This document shows positions 12,201 to 24,782 of a stretch of DNA of 64,000 nt, piece by piece. The DNA comes from Pseudisothecium myosuroides (lineage: Eukaryota > Streptophyta > Bryopsida > Hypnales > Lembophyllaceae): NCBI GenBank assembly GCA_951799445.1, contig OX637292.1:17363296-17427295 (forward strand), written 5' to 3'. The number at the start of each line of letters is the position of its first letter. Position 1 is the first letter of the stretch. Made by a program: the position numbers and the translations under genes. Below the pieces are notes generated by a model. That model was given only the letters and a program-made list of their open reading frames with translations, had not been told where the DNA came from and did not search any database.

Positions 12201-14114
12201 CTGAAGCCGGATGTACGCTTCGGCTCTGTTGGAGTAGCCTAGAATGATCTCACTATTTCGCACGAGCTTCCCTTGCCGATGCTCCTCGGCTTCGGCCAGG
12301 CGAATACTCCTCGTGTACAGATCCGCCGCGCCTGCGAAATTCTCCTCCCCAAACATCAGGTTTCCCAGCACTCGTAACTCATTAGCACTGTGCGTTTCCA
12401 GAGCATCACTAGATGGTGGAGCTGTAGTAGTCGTCGTAGAACTCGTCTTGCTGATCGGAGCAACAACTACCTCTTCTTCCACCTTGATGTTGTTGCTGCT
12501 ATCAGGGATTTCAGTTTCAGCGGTGGTAGGCTCGTCACGAGAAGCAGCTGCTGCTGCTGTTGCTGCTGAGTCCCCAAGTGCTCTAGCTTTGGAGTCTTCC
12601 ACGTCCTGCACCGCTAATAAACTGTCGCTGCGCTGAAACTGCTTCCTCATAAGTGGCCTCTTGATCACTGGAGCCTGGGCTTTGCCATTTTGTAGGGTTT
12701 CGAGCTCCTCCTTGGAAGGCTCCATGGAAGTGTCGTCTTCGTTAGTACTCACTGAAGCTTCAGCGATGGTGGCTTCAATGGCAGGTTGTTCTGCTTCTAC
12801 AGCCTCCTCAACTGCAGCAGAAACCTCCGGTTGTTCGGCAACCTCGGGTTCATCTGTAACAGCATCTTGAGGAGGCGCCTCCTTTTCAAGCTCAAGGCTC
12901 TTCGGCAACGCATCGGGGACGCCTTCGAGGGATTCTTCTTCTGGAGTTTCGACATCCTTGGCTCCACGACGTTCTTCAGCTTTAGGAGTGGTGGGCTCTT
13001 CCACGCTTTCATTTGGCAGATCGTCTTTCACGGCTACCTCAAGTTGTGACTCTTCTTGCACAACTTCAACAGGTGCGGGACTGGGTGTGGGCTTCGGAGA
13101 CTCAACAATTGGAGATTCCTGCAGTCTGTCAACCACGACTGGTTTTGATTCTACTGGTTTTGACGCAACAGATTCTTCCGCTTCGTGCAATCTGTCCACC
13201 ACTAGCGGTTTTGATTCTACTGGTTTTGATGCAACAGGCTCTTCCGCAATGACTGCTTTCACCTCCTCCTTCACTGGTGACTGCACCTCCTTCGCTTCCG
13301 CCTTGGATGGGGAGCTTCTGGCTGCTGCTCCATATGCATGCTCCTCCCGATGATGCGCCGCTGGCCTTTGAAACATCCCCGACATCCGCCGCGAATCCAA
13401 GCTTTCCAGTTGCGCCAGCTGCTCCTGCTTCATCTGCTGCTCGAACAAGTGAATTTTCCTCGAGAAGTCCTCGTGATCACGGCTATGGATCCTCTCATCC
13501 TCGTACCCCACCGCACCATAAATCAAGTGACCATTGTCGCCCGTATTCTCAGGCCGCGAAAGAAATGCGATGTCATTCGGTCGCTCCACCAGCACTCCAA
13601 CCACCCCATCTGGAAACCGAGTCAGATACGGATCCCGCACGGTTACCCTTGATCCCTCCGGGTAGCAGTTCTGCGCTTGCGCCATGCTCGCTCTCACATG
13701 CAATGCATTTGTCAAAATAAGCTTCGTGGCTAATCCTGAGTCTTCCTCCAAGACATTTACCACGGAAGTCACTTTGAGTGACTTCGCACATAAGCGTCCT
13801 TCCAGAGCGTGTCTGCGATGCGTCTTGCCCACTTTCATGTCGGCCAGGGACAGAAGCTTGAAGTCCTTCCATGGAGACTCCGCGTACACGGGCGGGATTG
13901 GAGGGGCTTCGCTGTCGGGAAGGGAGGTGCCAGGGAGTAAGCCGCGTTCGAGCATGTAAGCATCGTGAAGGGCTGCGTGGTGAGCCGCGAGTAAGCCAGT
14001 TTTGTCGAACTTCTCACTTGCGTGGACAGTCTCGGCGTGGCCGGGGCCCACGAGCTTGCTCGTCACGGAAGATCCCCCCGGCGACGCTTGATCCATGTGG
14101 GGTGTGACGCTCAT
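9218..14114 (-). CDS. TPR-SET domain protein (putative lysine methyltransferase)
   Basis: Coding exons on the minus strand: 12069-14114, 10992-11570, 9981-10265 and 9218-9649. All junctions are gt/ag and phase 0, giving 1113 aa and a TAG stop. Residues 1-240 form an N-terminal domain. About 250-570 is acidic low-complexity sequence with two near-identical SKPVESKP..VVDRL repeats. TPR helices occupy about 576-682. The split SET domain follows: GRGRGLVLTKDVDAGELLL near 762-781, FINHSC with NHSC at 889-892, RDLRAGEEVTRAYFD, and a post-SET cluster CYCPRC at 945-950. No MYND finger was seen. Families with this SMYD-like layout transfer methyl groups from SAM to lysines of histones or other proteins; the substrate here is unknown. 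The last ~140 residues are helical and charged. The ATG at 14112-14114 opens the long first exon. Confidence 0.88.
11571..12068 (-). repeat. Degenerate repeats inside TPR-SET intron 1
   Basis: The first coding intron contains about four loosely repeated stretches (near 11630, 11775, 11870 and 11965) resembling CTAACCCTAATACNNNAGTAGC followed by an ATTCAACAAAG-like run. Similarity is weak and spacing is 95-145 bp. The TAACCCTAA portions look telomere-like but are single and degenerate. Confidence 0.35.
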
Positions 14115-14232
14115 TGGCGACCAGAAGAAGGGGGCTCAGGGATTTGGAGGATGGTGAGGATGAGCGAGGATTGGAAGCTCACGGGGGACACCAATTGCTC
14201 TCTTGCCATCCGCAAAACATCCACATCTGCAC
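14115..14232 (-). other. Probable 5' UTR segment of the TPR-SET gene
   Basis: Read on the minus strand, a pyrimidine-rich run ending TTGCGCAG at 14233-14240 makes a good splice acceptor. The downstream 118 bases lead into the ATG at 14114 without another in-frame ATG that I noticed. This pairs with a donor at 16513-16514. Inferred from splice signals only. Confidence 0.45.
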
Positions 14233-14269
14233 CTGCGCAACGGAGAAGACATCAGACCACAATAGTGAG

Positions 14270-14596
14270 GCAAATGCTCGGAATGGAAAGCGATCTCTAC
14301 ATCAATTTTGTTTCATCAATTTCAACACAAATGCAAATGCTCCGGATGGAAAGCTATCTCTCTCCAGCAATTGTATCATCGATTTCAACACCAATGCAAA
14401 TGCAAATGCTCCAGAGCTATGTGTACAGCAATTGTCTCATCAGTTTCAAGACCAGTTCCGATGCAAAAGCTCGGGATGGAAACCTCTCTCTCCAGCAATT
14501 GTGTCATCAATTTCAACACCAATTCCCATGCAAAAGCTCGAGATGGAAAGAAATCTCTACAGCAATTGTCTCATCAGTTTCAACACCAGTTCCAAT
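14270..14596. repeat. Minisatellite, five ~61-69-bp units
   Basis: Units begin at 14270, 14333, 14402, 14463 and 14530 (63, 69, 61, 67 and 67 bp). Each has a GCAAAWGCTCnGGATGG-like start, a CAGCAATTGTNTCATCA core and a TTTCAACACCA end. Most unit lengths are not multiples of three, so the repeat stays open in all three plus-strand frames and yields three overlapping spurious ORFs of 137-206 aa. It lies in the predicted 5' UTR intron of the TPR-SET gene. Confidence 0.85.
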
Positions 14597-16514
14597 GCAG
14601 CATCCGGGAGTTCACTCCAGTGGTCTCCATGAAAGCCTGTGAGCACATTAGTTGTTTTCATCACAACAGGTCTGCAGCAGAACGGCGGACCTGGAGTGAT
14701 GATCACGTGCATTATTACTAACTCCTCGCAAGTTAGGTTCGAATCATCCGGTTTTAATCATTCCGAGTGTTGTCCAGACACCGCCTATTTAATGAATCTG
14801 ACGCTAGTACTTACAATAGTGATCACATTTATATCTGGATGGTACCCGACATTCCCCAACCCCAACGCGGGGTAGCACTACAGAGGAGAGCAACGCGTAT
14901 CACTTCATGATTAGCTCGATTCCAACAGGATATCTAGAACACAACTTAGCTAGAATCGAACACCATCTTTGTTATTTTGATGGTATTATCCTCCTCTCAC
15001 GGCTCGTTTTCTCAGCTCGGCGAGACGGAGAATCATTTCTGCTTGTTGTCATGACATCGGCCACTGAAAAGAATCTGACGCTCTGCATTTGTATGTGCAC
15101 ATTAAATGTGAAGGACACTAAAAACTGTAAGGAAACTAACTCTGTCTCCAATTGACTGATCGCTCAGGCTCATCTCTTACAATACACTCAGTAAACTAAC
15201 CATCAAGTAGCAAGTGGAGTGTAATCATGACTTGGATATTTGTCTGTGGCCTCTGATCTCTGAATGAAAAAAGGGTCTGTCTACTGTTCCTTCAGTAGCA
15301 GTCTAAAACCTCCAACTTTTAGTGATTGCATAAAATTTCTACCATGCATAGTGAGAAATTTTTTTGACAGTTTGTATTTAGTGATCTCCCAATGAAAGCA
15401 CATTCCAACATGCGCACATTCCTACAAAGTGGTTTAAATGCTTAAATTTGGACACAAATAGAATTCGTCCCTCTCACATTGAAAGACATTCCCAAATCGC
15501 AAAGCAGAGTACATCGAAGTGGAGAGTTACTCTGATTAGTCCTCCACCATCGTGATGAAGTCTAGAAATACAAAAGCCCGATTTCGAACACCAAATATTA
15601 TGAATAATAATAATATTATTATAATCACTCTTATGCCTCTTTTCTCCGCCAAACCAGCATCTTCTAACATCAGATTCGCACCGTCGCCATTGATTTGAAC
15701 ACTGAACCTCTTGCATTCACAACTAAAACAGCTCCCCAGTACTCACTCTCCTTTCAATTTCAGGGATTCATGATTAGATGATCATTCCCCGAGCAGCAGT
15801 CGTTTTTGTGAGACCGGCGTGTTTCAGATGACATTCAAATGCAGTGAGCTCTCAAAACTAAGACCAGTATAGATCTGAACTGCGCCCATCTGGAAAAGTG
15901 CCAATCTCATTGAAATCTTTTTCATTGTTCACAACACTCTTATTACCCCCGATCGACTCGTCAAAACTAAAAGTCACTTGCTCAAACCCCCAAAGAAGTG
16001 CTGCTCTAAATTACTACGTCCAACCAGAAGACAAGCGCCTGATACAATTTCCGATACAATTCCATCATTATAAAAATTATTTACTATAATCACTATTCTC
16101 ATCATCCTCTTCCACCTCGTTTTCTCCGCCCGACACCAACACGGAGAATCTACAGTCGCGACATCGCCAATGCATTTGAACGCGCCCTCCCCCTCTTTGC
16201 AAATGTACTCACTACTTCATCCCTCCTCACATTCACACACAGTTTCAATTTCAGGGGATTCCTGATTAGAGAATCTCTGCCATAGTAAGTTAGCAACATT
16301 TAATTCCAGCATCCACAGTACGAAACACTCTTACAACAATCCGTCATTCACACGACAACACCTTTCGTAACTAACCCCGATGATCGATTCCCAAACCAAA
16401 AGAAACAAAAAGTCACCACCAAAAAGAAATCCTCGCTCAATCAAACCCCCACCAAAACAATCCCCAAAAACCCAAATCCCAACTGCCCGCATTCCCAAAA
16501 AAACAATAACGTAC

Positions 16515-16900
16515 CTCGCGGCTGCGGCTGCGGACCCGATCTTGGAGCTAAGTTACAACCAAGACCCCCTACCCAAGATAAGCCGGATGGATTCCCGAGT
16601 AGGGGCGAATCGATCGATCGATTCCAAGTGCGGGATGGTAGCTAGATCGGCAATGCTGGTTGGCAAAATGCTGTCTTGGCTGGTGGAGGCGGACTAATAA
16701 CTTATTGCGAGCTTCGGCTGTAGTGAGCTCTGTTGTGAGGATTGATTGTTGCTGCAGAAGAGATTTGTTTCCAAGGCGCGAGAAGGGATAAAGAAAAAGG
16801 GGTGGCACCTTCGTTGCAAAGAATTTGGCTGCAAGACTACTGACGACTCGGAAAGCTACAATAGGGGAAGAAGAAGAAGTGAGGTTGGATCTCGGCGCAG
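16515..16900 (-). other. Probable non-coding first exon of the TPR-SET gene
   Basis: On the minus strand the sequence CCGCAGCCGCAGCCGCGAG is followed at 16513-16514 by gtacgttattg, a strong splice donor. The stretch is GC-richer than its surroundings, as expected for a plant leader exon. With the acceptor at 14233 it would create a UTR intron of about 2.28 kb. The transcription start is not visible; 16900 is only a guess. Confidence 0.4.
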
Positions 16901-17008
16901 AGGTTGAGCTGCGAGCTTACAATTTTTACTTGCGATCCTTTTCTGCAATTCTTCTGTTGCTCCGAGATCCGCCTCTTGCGGAAGCCTGTCTGGCTCGCTC
17001 TCCTCTAC

Positions 17009-17197
17009 CGACCGATGGTCGGGACGGACGTGGGAAGGACGTGGCGGGAGTCGGTTGAGGGTTCGACCGATGGTCGCGGAACGGGGTGCCTTCATTGCAC
17101 GGGAATCAGCTCTCCGGTACCGACCGATGGTCGGGGCGTGGGTTGGACGGACGGAGAAGTGGGAGTCGACGAGTCTTCTTTCCCCGACTGATGGTCG
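17009..17197. repeat. Four spaced copies of the palindrome CGACCGATGGTCG
   Basis: Copies at 17009-17021, 17064-17076, 17121-17133 and 17185-17197 (the last is CGACTGATGGTCG), spaced 55, 57 and 64 bp. Half-sites CGACC/GGTCG flank a 3-bp centre. They sit in a GC-rich island on the promoter side of the predicted TPR-SET leader exon. Either a clustered protein-binding site or a decayed tandem repeat. Confidence 0.6.
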
Positions 17198-17385
17198 CGG
17201 AACTTGGGGCTTCCCCCCGGCTTGTTCCCATGTTCGGCTCGTGGTTCGCGTGCGTGGCTCTGTTCCCGAGACCCAGGTACCTACCGGCATAAATTTTTTG
17301 CCCCTACTGTAGCTCATGTGGCGATACTGTACTCTGAACTCTGAACTATTTTTAGCTTTATTTGTGTTTCATAGTTTACTACGTT

Positions 17386-17717
17386 GGAAACACCCAAAAC
17401 CGTCAATTAAAGAAATTCAGCATAGGTGGAGGCACCTTTTCTTAAAAATAATATTTGTGTAGTATTAGCAAGTGAAAATCATGAATATTAAAAGAAAAAT
17501 ATAGATTTTTTGGATGTGGTATGTAATTTCTATGACTTTTCAAAGAGCCGGCTCCCTAGACCATTGAAACTGACTACGTAGGTAGAATTGCAAAAATTAG
17601 TAGTTAGTGAATTAGAGTTAAGCATTTGAAGGACACATTAACAAAAGTCTAGGGACACATTTAGTAATATCCTATGATACAAGAATGGGAACACGGATGC
17701 TATTGGGTGTTTTTACC
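17386..17717. mobile_element. MITE-like element, family 4, copy 1
   Basis: Starts GGAAACACCCAAAACCGTCA and ends TTGGGTGTTTTTACC, an inverted-end pair. It aligns along its length with 24403-24782, with shared landmarks TAGTATTAGCAAGTGAAAAT, TTTTTTGGATGTGGTATGTA and GTCTAGGGACACATTTAGT. Non-coding. Confidence 0.7.
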
Positions 17718-17944
17718 TTATTATAAGCAAAATTTGGTGAATCACTAGCCCTCACTTGGATGAATTTGGCAAAATGTAGTAAAAAATCCAAAATTCTCTA
17801 TACTCCTATCGCAAAGGCATAAGGCAGGTCAATTTTATGTAAGAGATCATCCAAAAAAATGCATTGATTCCTATACTTTGAGGATTTGTAGTTACAAAAA
17901 ATAATATGATAAATGTAAAAATTGTGGGGAAGATGGGAATTTAA

Positions 17945-18140
17945 TCCCTTAGCACTTTGACATTCCAATTTTGGACGTAGGAAAGGAGAAGTTGAAGGGG
18001 CTTTTTAGACCACAAAACTTCTCATTCATCCTAACCAATGCTTGAATTTTTTCTAAATTGTGAATTTAATAAAATTGAGTTAAATAATATATATTTATAA
18101 AGATATAAAAAAAATAGGAGAGGATTTGGGCACTAAAGGG
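17945..18140. mobile_element. Small TTAA-flanked MITE (196 bp)
   Basis: Flanked by TTAA on both sides (17941-17944 and 18141-18144). Left end TCCCTTAGCACTT; right end (reverse complement) CCCTTTAGTGC. The ends are a diverged form of the CCCCTAAAG ends of the larger elements. Non-coding and A+T-rich. Confidence 0.65.
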
Positions 18141-19125
18141 TTAATAATGGTTGAGTTGAGTTTTTTTGAAATCAAATCATTGGTTACAATCATACTATAT
18201 CTAGTGGTTAGAAGGAGAGTTGTCTAATGTAGTATGGAGTACTAATAGCCTTCCAAGGTGGGATGAGAATTTTTTCCCCACTCTTATTTGTAGATGTAAA
18301 ATTGGATTCTTAATTGGATCATCAATTTTGTTTATTGTGATTTCTTGAAATTAATTTGGAGTCTTTGATTTTAAATATGAATTCAAAAAAATTTGAATTT
18401 TATTAGACATGATAAAAAACTAGTTCTTGAATTTTTTTCCAAAGTAGATTTTTTCCAAAGCAAAACTCCAAATTTCTTCCTTCCCAAAGAAGGCTTGTAG
18501 CACTGGTAGTAATAATGGAGTCCATAAGGGTCCTCATTCTTTGCCAAATAATTAATTAAAGTTGAAAAATGTGATTTAGCAAGTGCTTTAGAATAGAAAG
18601 ATTTATTTTTTTCTATGCAAACATGATGTTTTTGAAAAATTATAGTTCAAAAATTATATCATCTATTTTTAGACTAACTTTTTACCAATCCTAGCCACTA
18701 ATTACAATACATATTTCTTTTTAAATATGAAACCAACAAACTTGAGTTGATAATTATAATTATCCATCTAAACTATCCTTATGTAGTGGCAAAAACACAA
18801 TCCAATAACAAAAATCAAGAATCTAATTGATCAATGCAATTGGATTTGGAATTAGGAAAGAATTTAAAAGTAACAATGTAGGTGCACTTTTTAGGAAGGG
18901 GCTCAAAACAAAATAAGGTCCTTCCACTTGTATTTATTATATTTTAACATCAACTTTTTTCCAATAAACAAGCAACTTTGCTACCAAAGGCTTTATTTCT
19001 ATAACAATGATATGATGTTTGAGTAAGGCCTTACTCAAACTTTTGTTGCATGTACCGGTAATAGTTTTACCAAAAAGGGAATCATAGCTCTAAAGCCATC
19101 AATGCTTCTCTAAGAACTCACTAAA

Positions 19126-19404
19126 CATTAGATGAGATTCACCTACTAAACAAAGCCACGAGTTCCCCAGAGTTCCCGGACTACAGGAACTTTGTTGCAG
19201 CAACAATATAACATGGTACAACAACTACCACGTTAGATAATAATATTTAAATATTTTTTTGAAAAAAAAAGTAGTATTTTTTTTTTAATTTTTAATTTTT
19301 TAATTTTTTTTAATTATTTAAATATTCTTACTGTAGCACTGTTCACTATAGCCAACAAAATAGGGCTGAAACAACCCTCCAATGCCCCCCAAAAACATCT
19401 AATG
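19126..19404. mobile_element. MITE-like element, family 5, copy 1
   Basis: Inverted ends: the left starts CATTAGATGAGATTC; the right, reverse-complemented, starts CATTAGATGTTTTTGGGGGG and continues with TTGGAGGG and TGTTTCAG. The middle is an expanded A/T run (about 19240-19325). Related elements lie at 39921-40161 and 44728-45014. Confidence 0.6.
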
Positions 19405-20860
19405 CTATCAACGTGGAACACTACAAATAGGCATCTACTGCTTACCTTCAACAAATTTGGAAAAGATTTCTTACTCAGCTAAAAGGAAGCATAAAATTTT
19501 TCCAAATTCAAAGAAGGCATTGGTCACATCCTACAGCTAATCTTGAGTCCCCCTAATGCAAAGCCTCCTATCCTTCCATTCAAACTCTAGAGCCAACAAA
19601 ATGAGTATTCTCTCCGTTCCAAAACAATATTCTTGAACTTAAATCTTTACTTGGGCTTGAATCTTTGTTTGGGCTTGAATCTCTACCTTTTTTTTTCATT
19701 TACATTGTAATTGCTCTCAAAATTGTTGCCAACCACCTTCTTTTCATATCACCTCATGTAATTGAAAGATCATTTTGGAATAAAAGGATAACGACAAAAT
19801 TTTGTATACTAAGATTTTTTGTATGCTTAGATTTTGTAGGATGGGATTTTGCAAGCTGGAATTTTAGTTTTTAAATTTTTAAACTATTTTTAATTCTTTT
19901 ACAAAATGAATTTTAGCTAGTCCTCTTCCTTTCACATCGCAACATGCAATTAGAAGATTATTTTGGAATGGATAGAATACCACATAATTTAATAGGCTAA
20001 GAATTTTTGTAGGTTGGGATTTTGCAGGTTGATATTTTAATTTTTTTAACTATTTTTTAATTGTTTTACAAATGAATTTTAATCTTTTTCATCTGGACAT
20101 AGTATTGTAGGATAAGGTGCTAGCCGAGAGGTTCAAATATGCAGCCACACTTTGCAATAATATGTGAGCATATATAAAATATTTTCAGTTAATGCTTTAT
20201 CATCTTTTCATGATACTTTAGGACCAAAAAATTAATTAGATAGTTAGATAAAAATATTCCTCTGCTAATTATAGCATGCATAATTTGTTGACAGTGGTGA
20301 TAATCTGATAACATTTCTAACCCACATATTATTATGTTTCTTAACTTTCACAAGGAAATGAAAATTTACTCAATTTAATTCACTAATTGTTTATTTAGCA
20401 TCTTTCTCTTAAAATTATCAATTTTTATTTGTTTTATGGCTATTAGGAGAAGGAGTATCTTTTTTACCTAGAAATTATTAAAATTTTGGAAATAAATTTT
20501 GTTCTAGTAAAAAAGTATAATATGAATAGATTAAATTCAATTCTCACTAATAGAAAATACCATAATCTATTTGGAAAGTTGAAAATATATATATCACTAA
20601 ATATATGAATGGTTCAAAGTAGATCACTAGTAAGCACATTCAACTTTACTTCTAAATGTCCAAGGCTTTTTTTGAGTTTCTTGGAGTTTGTAAGAACTTT
20701 TGGAGATAATTCCAATGGGATTTCCCTTCCAAGATATCCAAGAGGTCTTATACTAGAAAATCCAAAATTGTAATGTACACCATTGCAAAAGATTTTGATT
20801 AAAAAAATCATAAACATTTTTTTGAAGATTTTTATTTTTGATGCTAAGAAAAAACTTTAA

Positions 20861-21845
20861 CATCCAAAGGACCAAGTATCCTTGAGGGAAAACAAAAAGT
20901 TTGAATAGTTTCCTATGATCTCAATTTTTAGCATAATCTTTTGGAGTTGTTTTTGAAGATAGAAAAATAGAATAGTTTTGTAGGAAAATAAATTTTATTC
21001 CAATCAATTTCCATGAGCAAAAATAATGTCGCAGTAAACTTAGAATGCCTAAGCTTGGACAACAAAAAAAACAAAAAAATTCAATTTTAAGAAAAATAAA
21101 TAGAAAATACCATTGTCTACATGGAGAATTTTGATTCATTCTATTTGGATTAGTAATGTTAAGTTATAGACGGCATGATCTTGTTTTGCAAGCAATTAGA
21201 GCATCTTTCAAAAAATCTAATTTCTGGATTCAATTTTGAAGTCAATATATATAATATTTTAAAATTTCACATGGTTTCGTTTGTTTGCTAGAACAATCAA
21301 CTACTATTGGGATTAATGTGTTTCAACTCCATTTTAGAAATATTAACAATTTAATTTTGCTTAAATCAACTTTGTATCTACTTCTACTATAAAATGATTT
21401 TTTTAAAGAATGAAAATCAATGGATTTTTTGTTTTTAAAATTTTTCCAACTCTCAATTAAATTCTTTGACATGAATTTTGTGAACTAAAAATCTATATTG
21501 CAAAATTTAAAATTTAAGAAGATTCAAACTCTAATAATCTAATTAGATAAGATCTCTTTACTTTAAACAAAATATCTTGCAATCTATACAATCAAAGTTT
21601 TTGGAATTTCTTCTACACATTTTTATACTTGTTAAGTTCAAAATCCTATGGTAAAATATGTAAAAAATCCAATTATTTAAAGAATTTTCTCTTTGTAATA
21701 GAATTTCTAAATGTTTATTGACCTGCCAAAAAGCCTTATTGCTTTAGGAATTAAAGAATAATCATCTAAAAACATTAGTTTGGTAAGATTCTATTTAACT
21801 TCAAAGTTTTGTTGGTCTAAATGTAGTGCTTTAGACATTTAGGGG
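20861..21845. mobile_element. TTAA-flanked non-autonomous element (985 bp)
   Basis: Flanked by TTAA at 20857-20860 and 21846-21849. Left end CATCCAAAGGACCAAG, a diverged CCCCTAAAGGACCAAG; right end GACATTTAGGGG. The interior aligns with the element at 60752-61701 through CAATTAGAGCATCTT, GAACAATC...ATTGGGATTA and ATCCTATGG landmarks in the same order. No transposase. Confidence 0.65.
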
Positions 21846-24232
21846 TTAATGTCATCTCTTTCATCATGTTATAGACAAGAATATAACATAATTGATTTTC
21901 ATTAAGCCTTTGCTATAGTCTACTAAAGATAAAAGCAAAAGTACAAATAGAATGATGTATTGAAAGACAAAGAATAAATCACCTTAAAATAAAAATGTAA
22001 ATAACACTTGAAATAAGGGAAACATTTTCTTGACCCCTAGTGGACCGGGTGTATTTTCAAGAGAAATTATCAAAAATTGCCATGTTTTGGTGCATCAATT
22101 GGCCAAAATTGAGAGGTAATTTTTCTTTAAATTAAACTATACAAAAATATAGAAGACTATTATGAAAATTTATGGAAAAAAATTTCAACCCATTTGACCA
22201 TGTGGATTGAAAGATAATAATGTTTGAAGTGAGAACCCCAATCCCCCTTACTATCATTATTTCAAAACAGGGTCAATAAACTTTGAGCCCTTTTGGAGTA
22301 ATATTTTGCTCTACACAAAATTGTGCCTCTAAACCTTTGAATACTAAAGTAGAGACTCCCAAAAGTGCCATTTTTTTTGTCATATCATATTTATTATTAT
22401 TAGACTCATCAAATTTTTATATTTCTTGTTGGCAAATGAAAAAAAATTCCATGCACCAAAAATGCTTCATTTGGATATTGCATGCAAAAATTAAAAAGGA
22501 TCAAAAGAATTTGGAAGAGGTTCTAAAATCATTTCTTTAATGGGAGATATTGATTAATTAGATGTACAATCAAATTCAATAATCTTACAAATTGCCTATT
22601 GTGCCATTTAAAGAATTTTGAAAAATATAGGATAATGACATTTTTGTCTTTGCATAAATAACATTTAAATTTTGCGCAATTTCAATCAAGCATACTAAAT
22701 TTCAATTTCAAAAACCCAAACTCCATTTGGGGGGGATTTTTTCATTTAATATTTATGGATTTACACGATAATTGATTGAAAAATATTAGTGACGAATTTT
22801 TTTAATTCAATTGTATAGATATGTAGCAAACAGTCATCCATATGCACATTTTTCCTTCAATAGGCATCTCCAAAAAAGACTCAAAATCCCTTCTATAGAG
22901 ATTTCAATGTTGGGGTGACAATATCTAAATTTTGTAAAATGGATATCTCTATATTTTAAATTTACTTTGGGCATCCGATTGGAATTTTTTTAATATTCCA
23001 TGTCTACATTTTATATCAAATTTTTATAAACATCACAGTTTTTTTTTTACTTCTTTACCACTTATCTAAATTTCAATTGTCCCTTGAATGGAAAATCAGT
23101 CCTTAAGGATTTAACCCACAAGTGTCTATCCAACCATATTGTGGTTGTAGAAAAATTGAAAAATGAATTTTAATGATGAAAAAAGATTCACTCAAACAAT
23201 TTGAATGTAGTCGTCTCAAAATGTCCATTCAAGAAAATTATGTTTTATTCAATATATCTTTTAAAATTAGAGAATGAAGATCAAAGGCTCTCTTTAGATG
23301 TGGTTTAATCTAAGGGGAATTCTAATTTTTTGTAGTTGAAATAAAAATTAAAGTAATATGACTAAACCTTGCAATCAAAGCAAGTACAAAAAAATTCTAA
23401 AATTCTAAAATTTAATTTTTGACAAATTATTATTTAAAATATATAAATTTGGTGTGGAATAGAAGTGAATTTTTTTATTTTTAATCATTTTCCAAATTAA
23501 AATTTTCAACTCTAATTGGTTGTTCAGAAGAAAATGTCAACCTTGGGTATCTAACAAATCTTAGAATATATCAAAAGTTTCAATAGAATTCTCATTTGGA
23601 TTATTTTGAAATCTTGATATAATCTCGGGGGGGTCAGTGTGTGAAAAAATAAGGGGATAGGTGCGAACACCAAGTATTTTTTAGGGGGGTATTACTTTTT
23701 CTTTTTCTTTTTTAAACACACTATCATTATATAATTTCCTACTTTGGGTTATTAGAGAAGGGGCTTGCATTACTTATAATTCTAAATTGATATGAATAAA
23801 TGATATGGTAATTTAGTTTTAAAAAAAAATTCTACTACAATTTTTGTCTTATATTAAATTTCTTTCAAACTTTCTTTTCTTTCCCCCACTAATGACTATT
23901 TACAACTAGAACTTAACAAAAAAGTGTAGTCAATACTACTATTGTATCTTCCATAAAAATTATCAATGACATTCATTTACTAGCCTGAAGGTATTATAAT
24001 ATTGAATGCTATCAATTGAACTTTAGGTTTAGGTCCTTTTTACATGATTAATATAAATGATATAGAGATTGCATTTTGATATCAACTTTACTTTAACCTA
24101 CATTATTTGATTCAATGTACATGTCTTCACTATATGCACAATAATATGTAAGAATTATTTTTGCACTATCATGGTAGTATGAAATCATAGTATGCAATGG
24201 TAGTATGCAATGGTAGTATGAAATAGAATGTC

Positions 24233-24258
24233 CTCATTGTGTTTACAAACACAATGAG
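24233..24258. repeat. Near-perfect 26-bp palindrome
   Basis: Two 12-base arms (CTCATTGTGTTT and AAACACAATGAG) flank a 2-base centre. Directly upstream (about 24172-24222) a short unit around ATGGTAGTATG is repeated three to four times. Both lie inside the CGGGGGGG-ended element. Confidence 0.6.
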
Positions 24259-24402
24259 TGAAAAAAAGGTGCATATTATGTCTAGTTATGGAGACATGAA
24301 CAAAACTAAGCTTGTATAACTGATGGAAAAACTAGAAAGCCACCTAAATCCAGCCACCGTCTATTGTAGAAATTAGTAAAGTCAAATACTTGTGTCTACG
24401 AT

Positions 24403-24782
24403 GAAAACACCCAAAACCGTCAATATTAAGCAATTCAGCATAGTTGGAGACACTTTTTTCTATAAATAACATTTATGTAGTATTAGCAAGTGAAAATCAT
24501 GAATATTCTAAAAAAAAGATTTTTTGGATGTGGTATGTAATTTCTATGATTTTTCAAAGTGCCAGTTCCCTAAACCAGTGAAACTGTCACATAGGTGGGC
24601 CCTAAATTGAAATTTGCAAAAATCCGTAGTTAGTAAACCAAAGTTAAATACATGTCTTTCAAATGCATCAGCGAATCAAAGTTAAGCATTTGTAGGACAC
24701 ATTGATGAAAGTCTAGGGACACATTTAGTGATAATTTAGGATACAAGAATGGGAACATGATTGCTTTTGGATGTTTCTATCT
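24403..24782. mobile_element. MITE-like element, family 4, copy 2
   Basis: Begins GAAAACACCCAAAACCGTCA and ends TTTTGGATGTTTCTATC; full-length relative of 17386-17717 with an internal insertion near 24595-24680. It lies inside the 23626-25575 element. A 44-bp sequence just before it (24338-24382) recurs at 25254-25297. Confidence 0.7.

Noticed and set aside
12032..13959. Several long plus-strand ORFs opposite the first TPR-SET exon
   Set aside because: Shadows of a GC-rich coding exon; the minus strand has the conserved domains and consistent splicing.
14022..14721. Three overlapping plus-strand ORFs (206, 172 and 137 aa)
   Set aside because: They read the same minisatellite in three frames and overlap the first exon and leader of the TPR-SET gene on the other strand.
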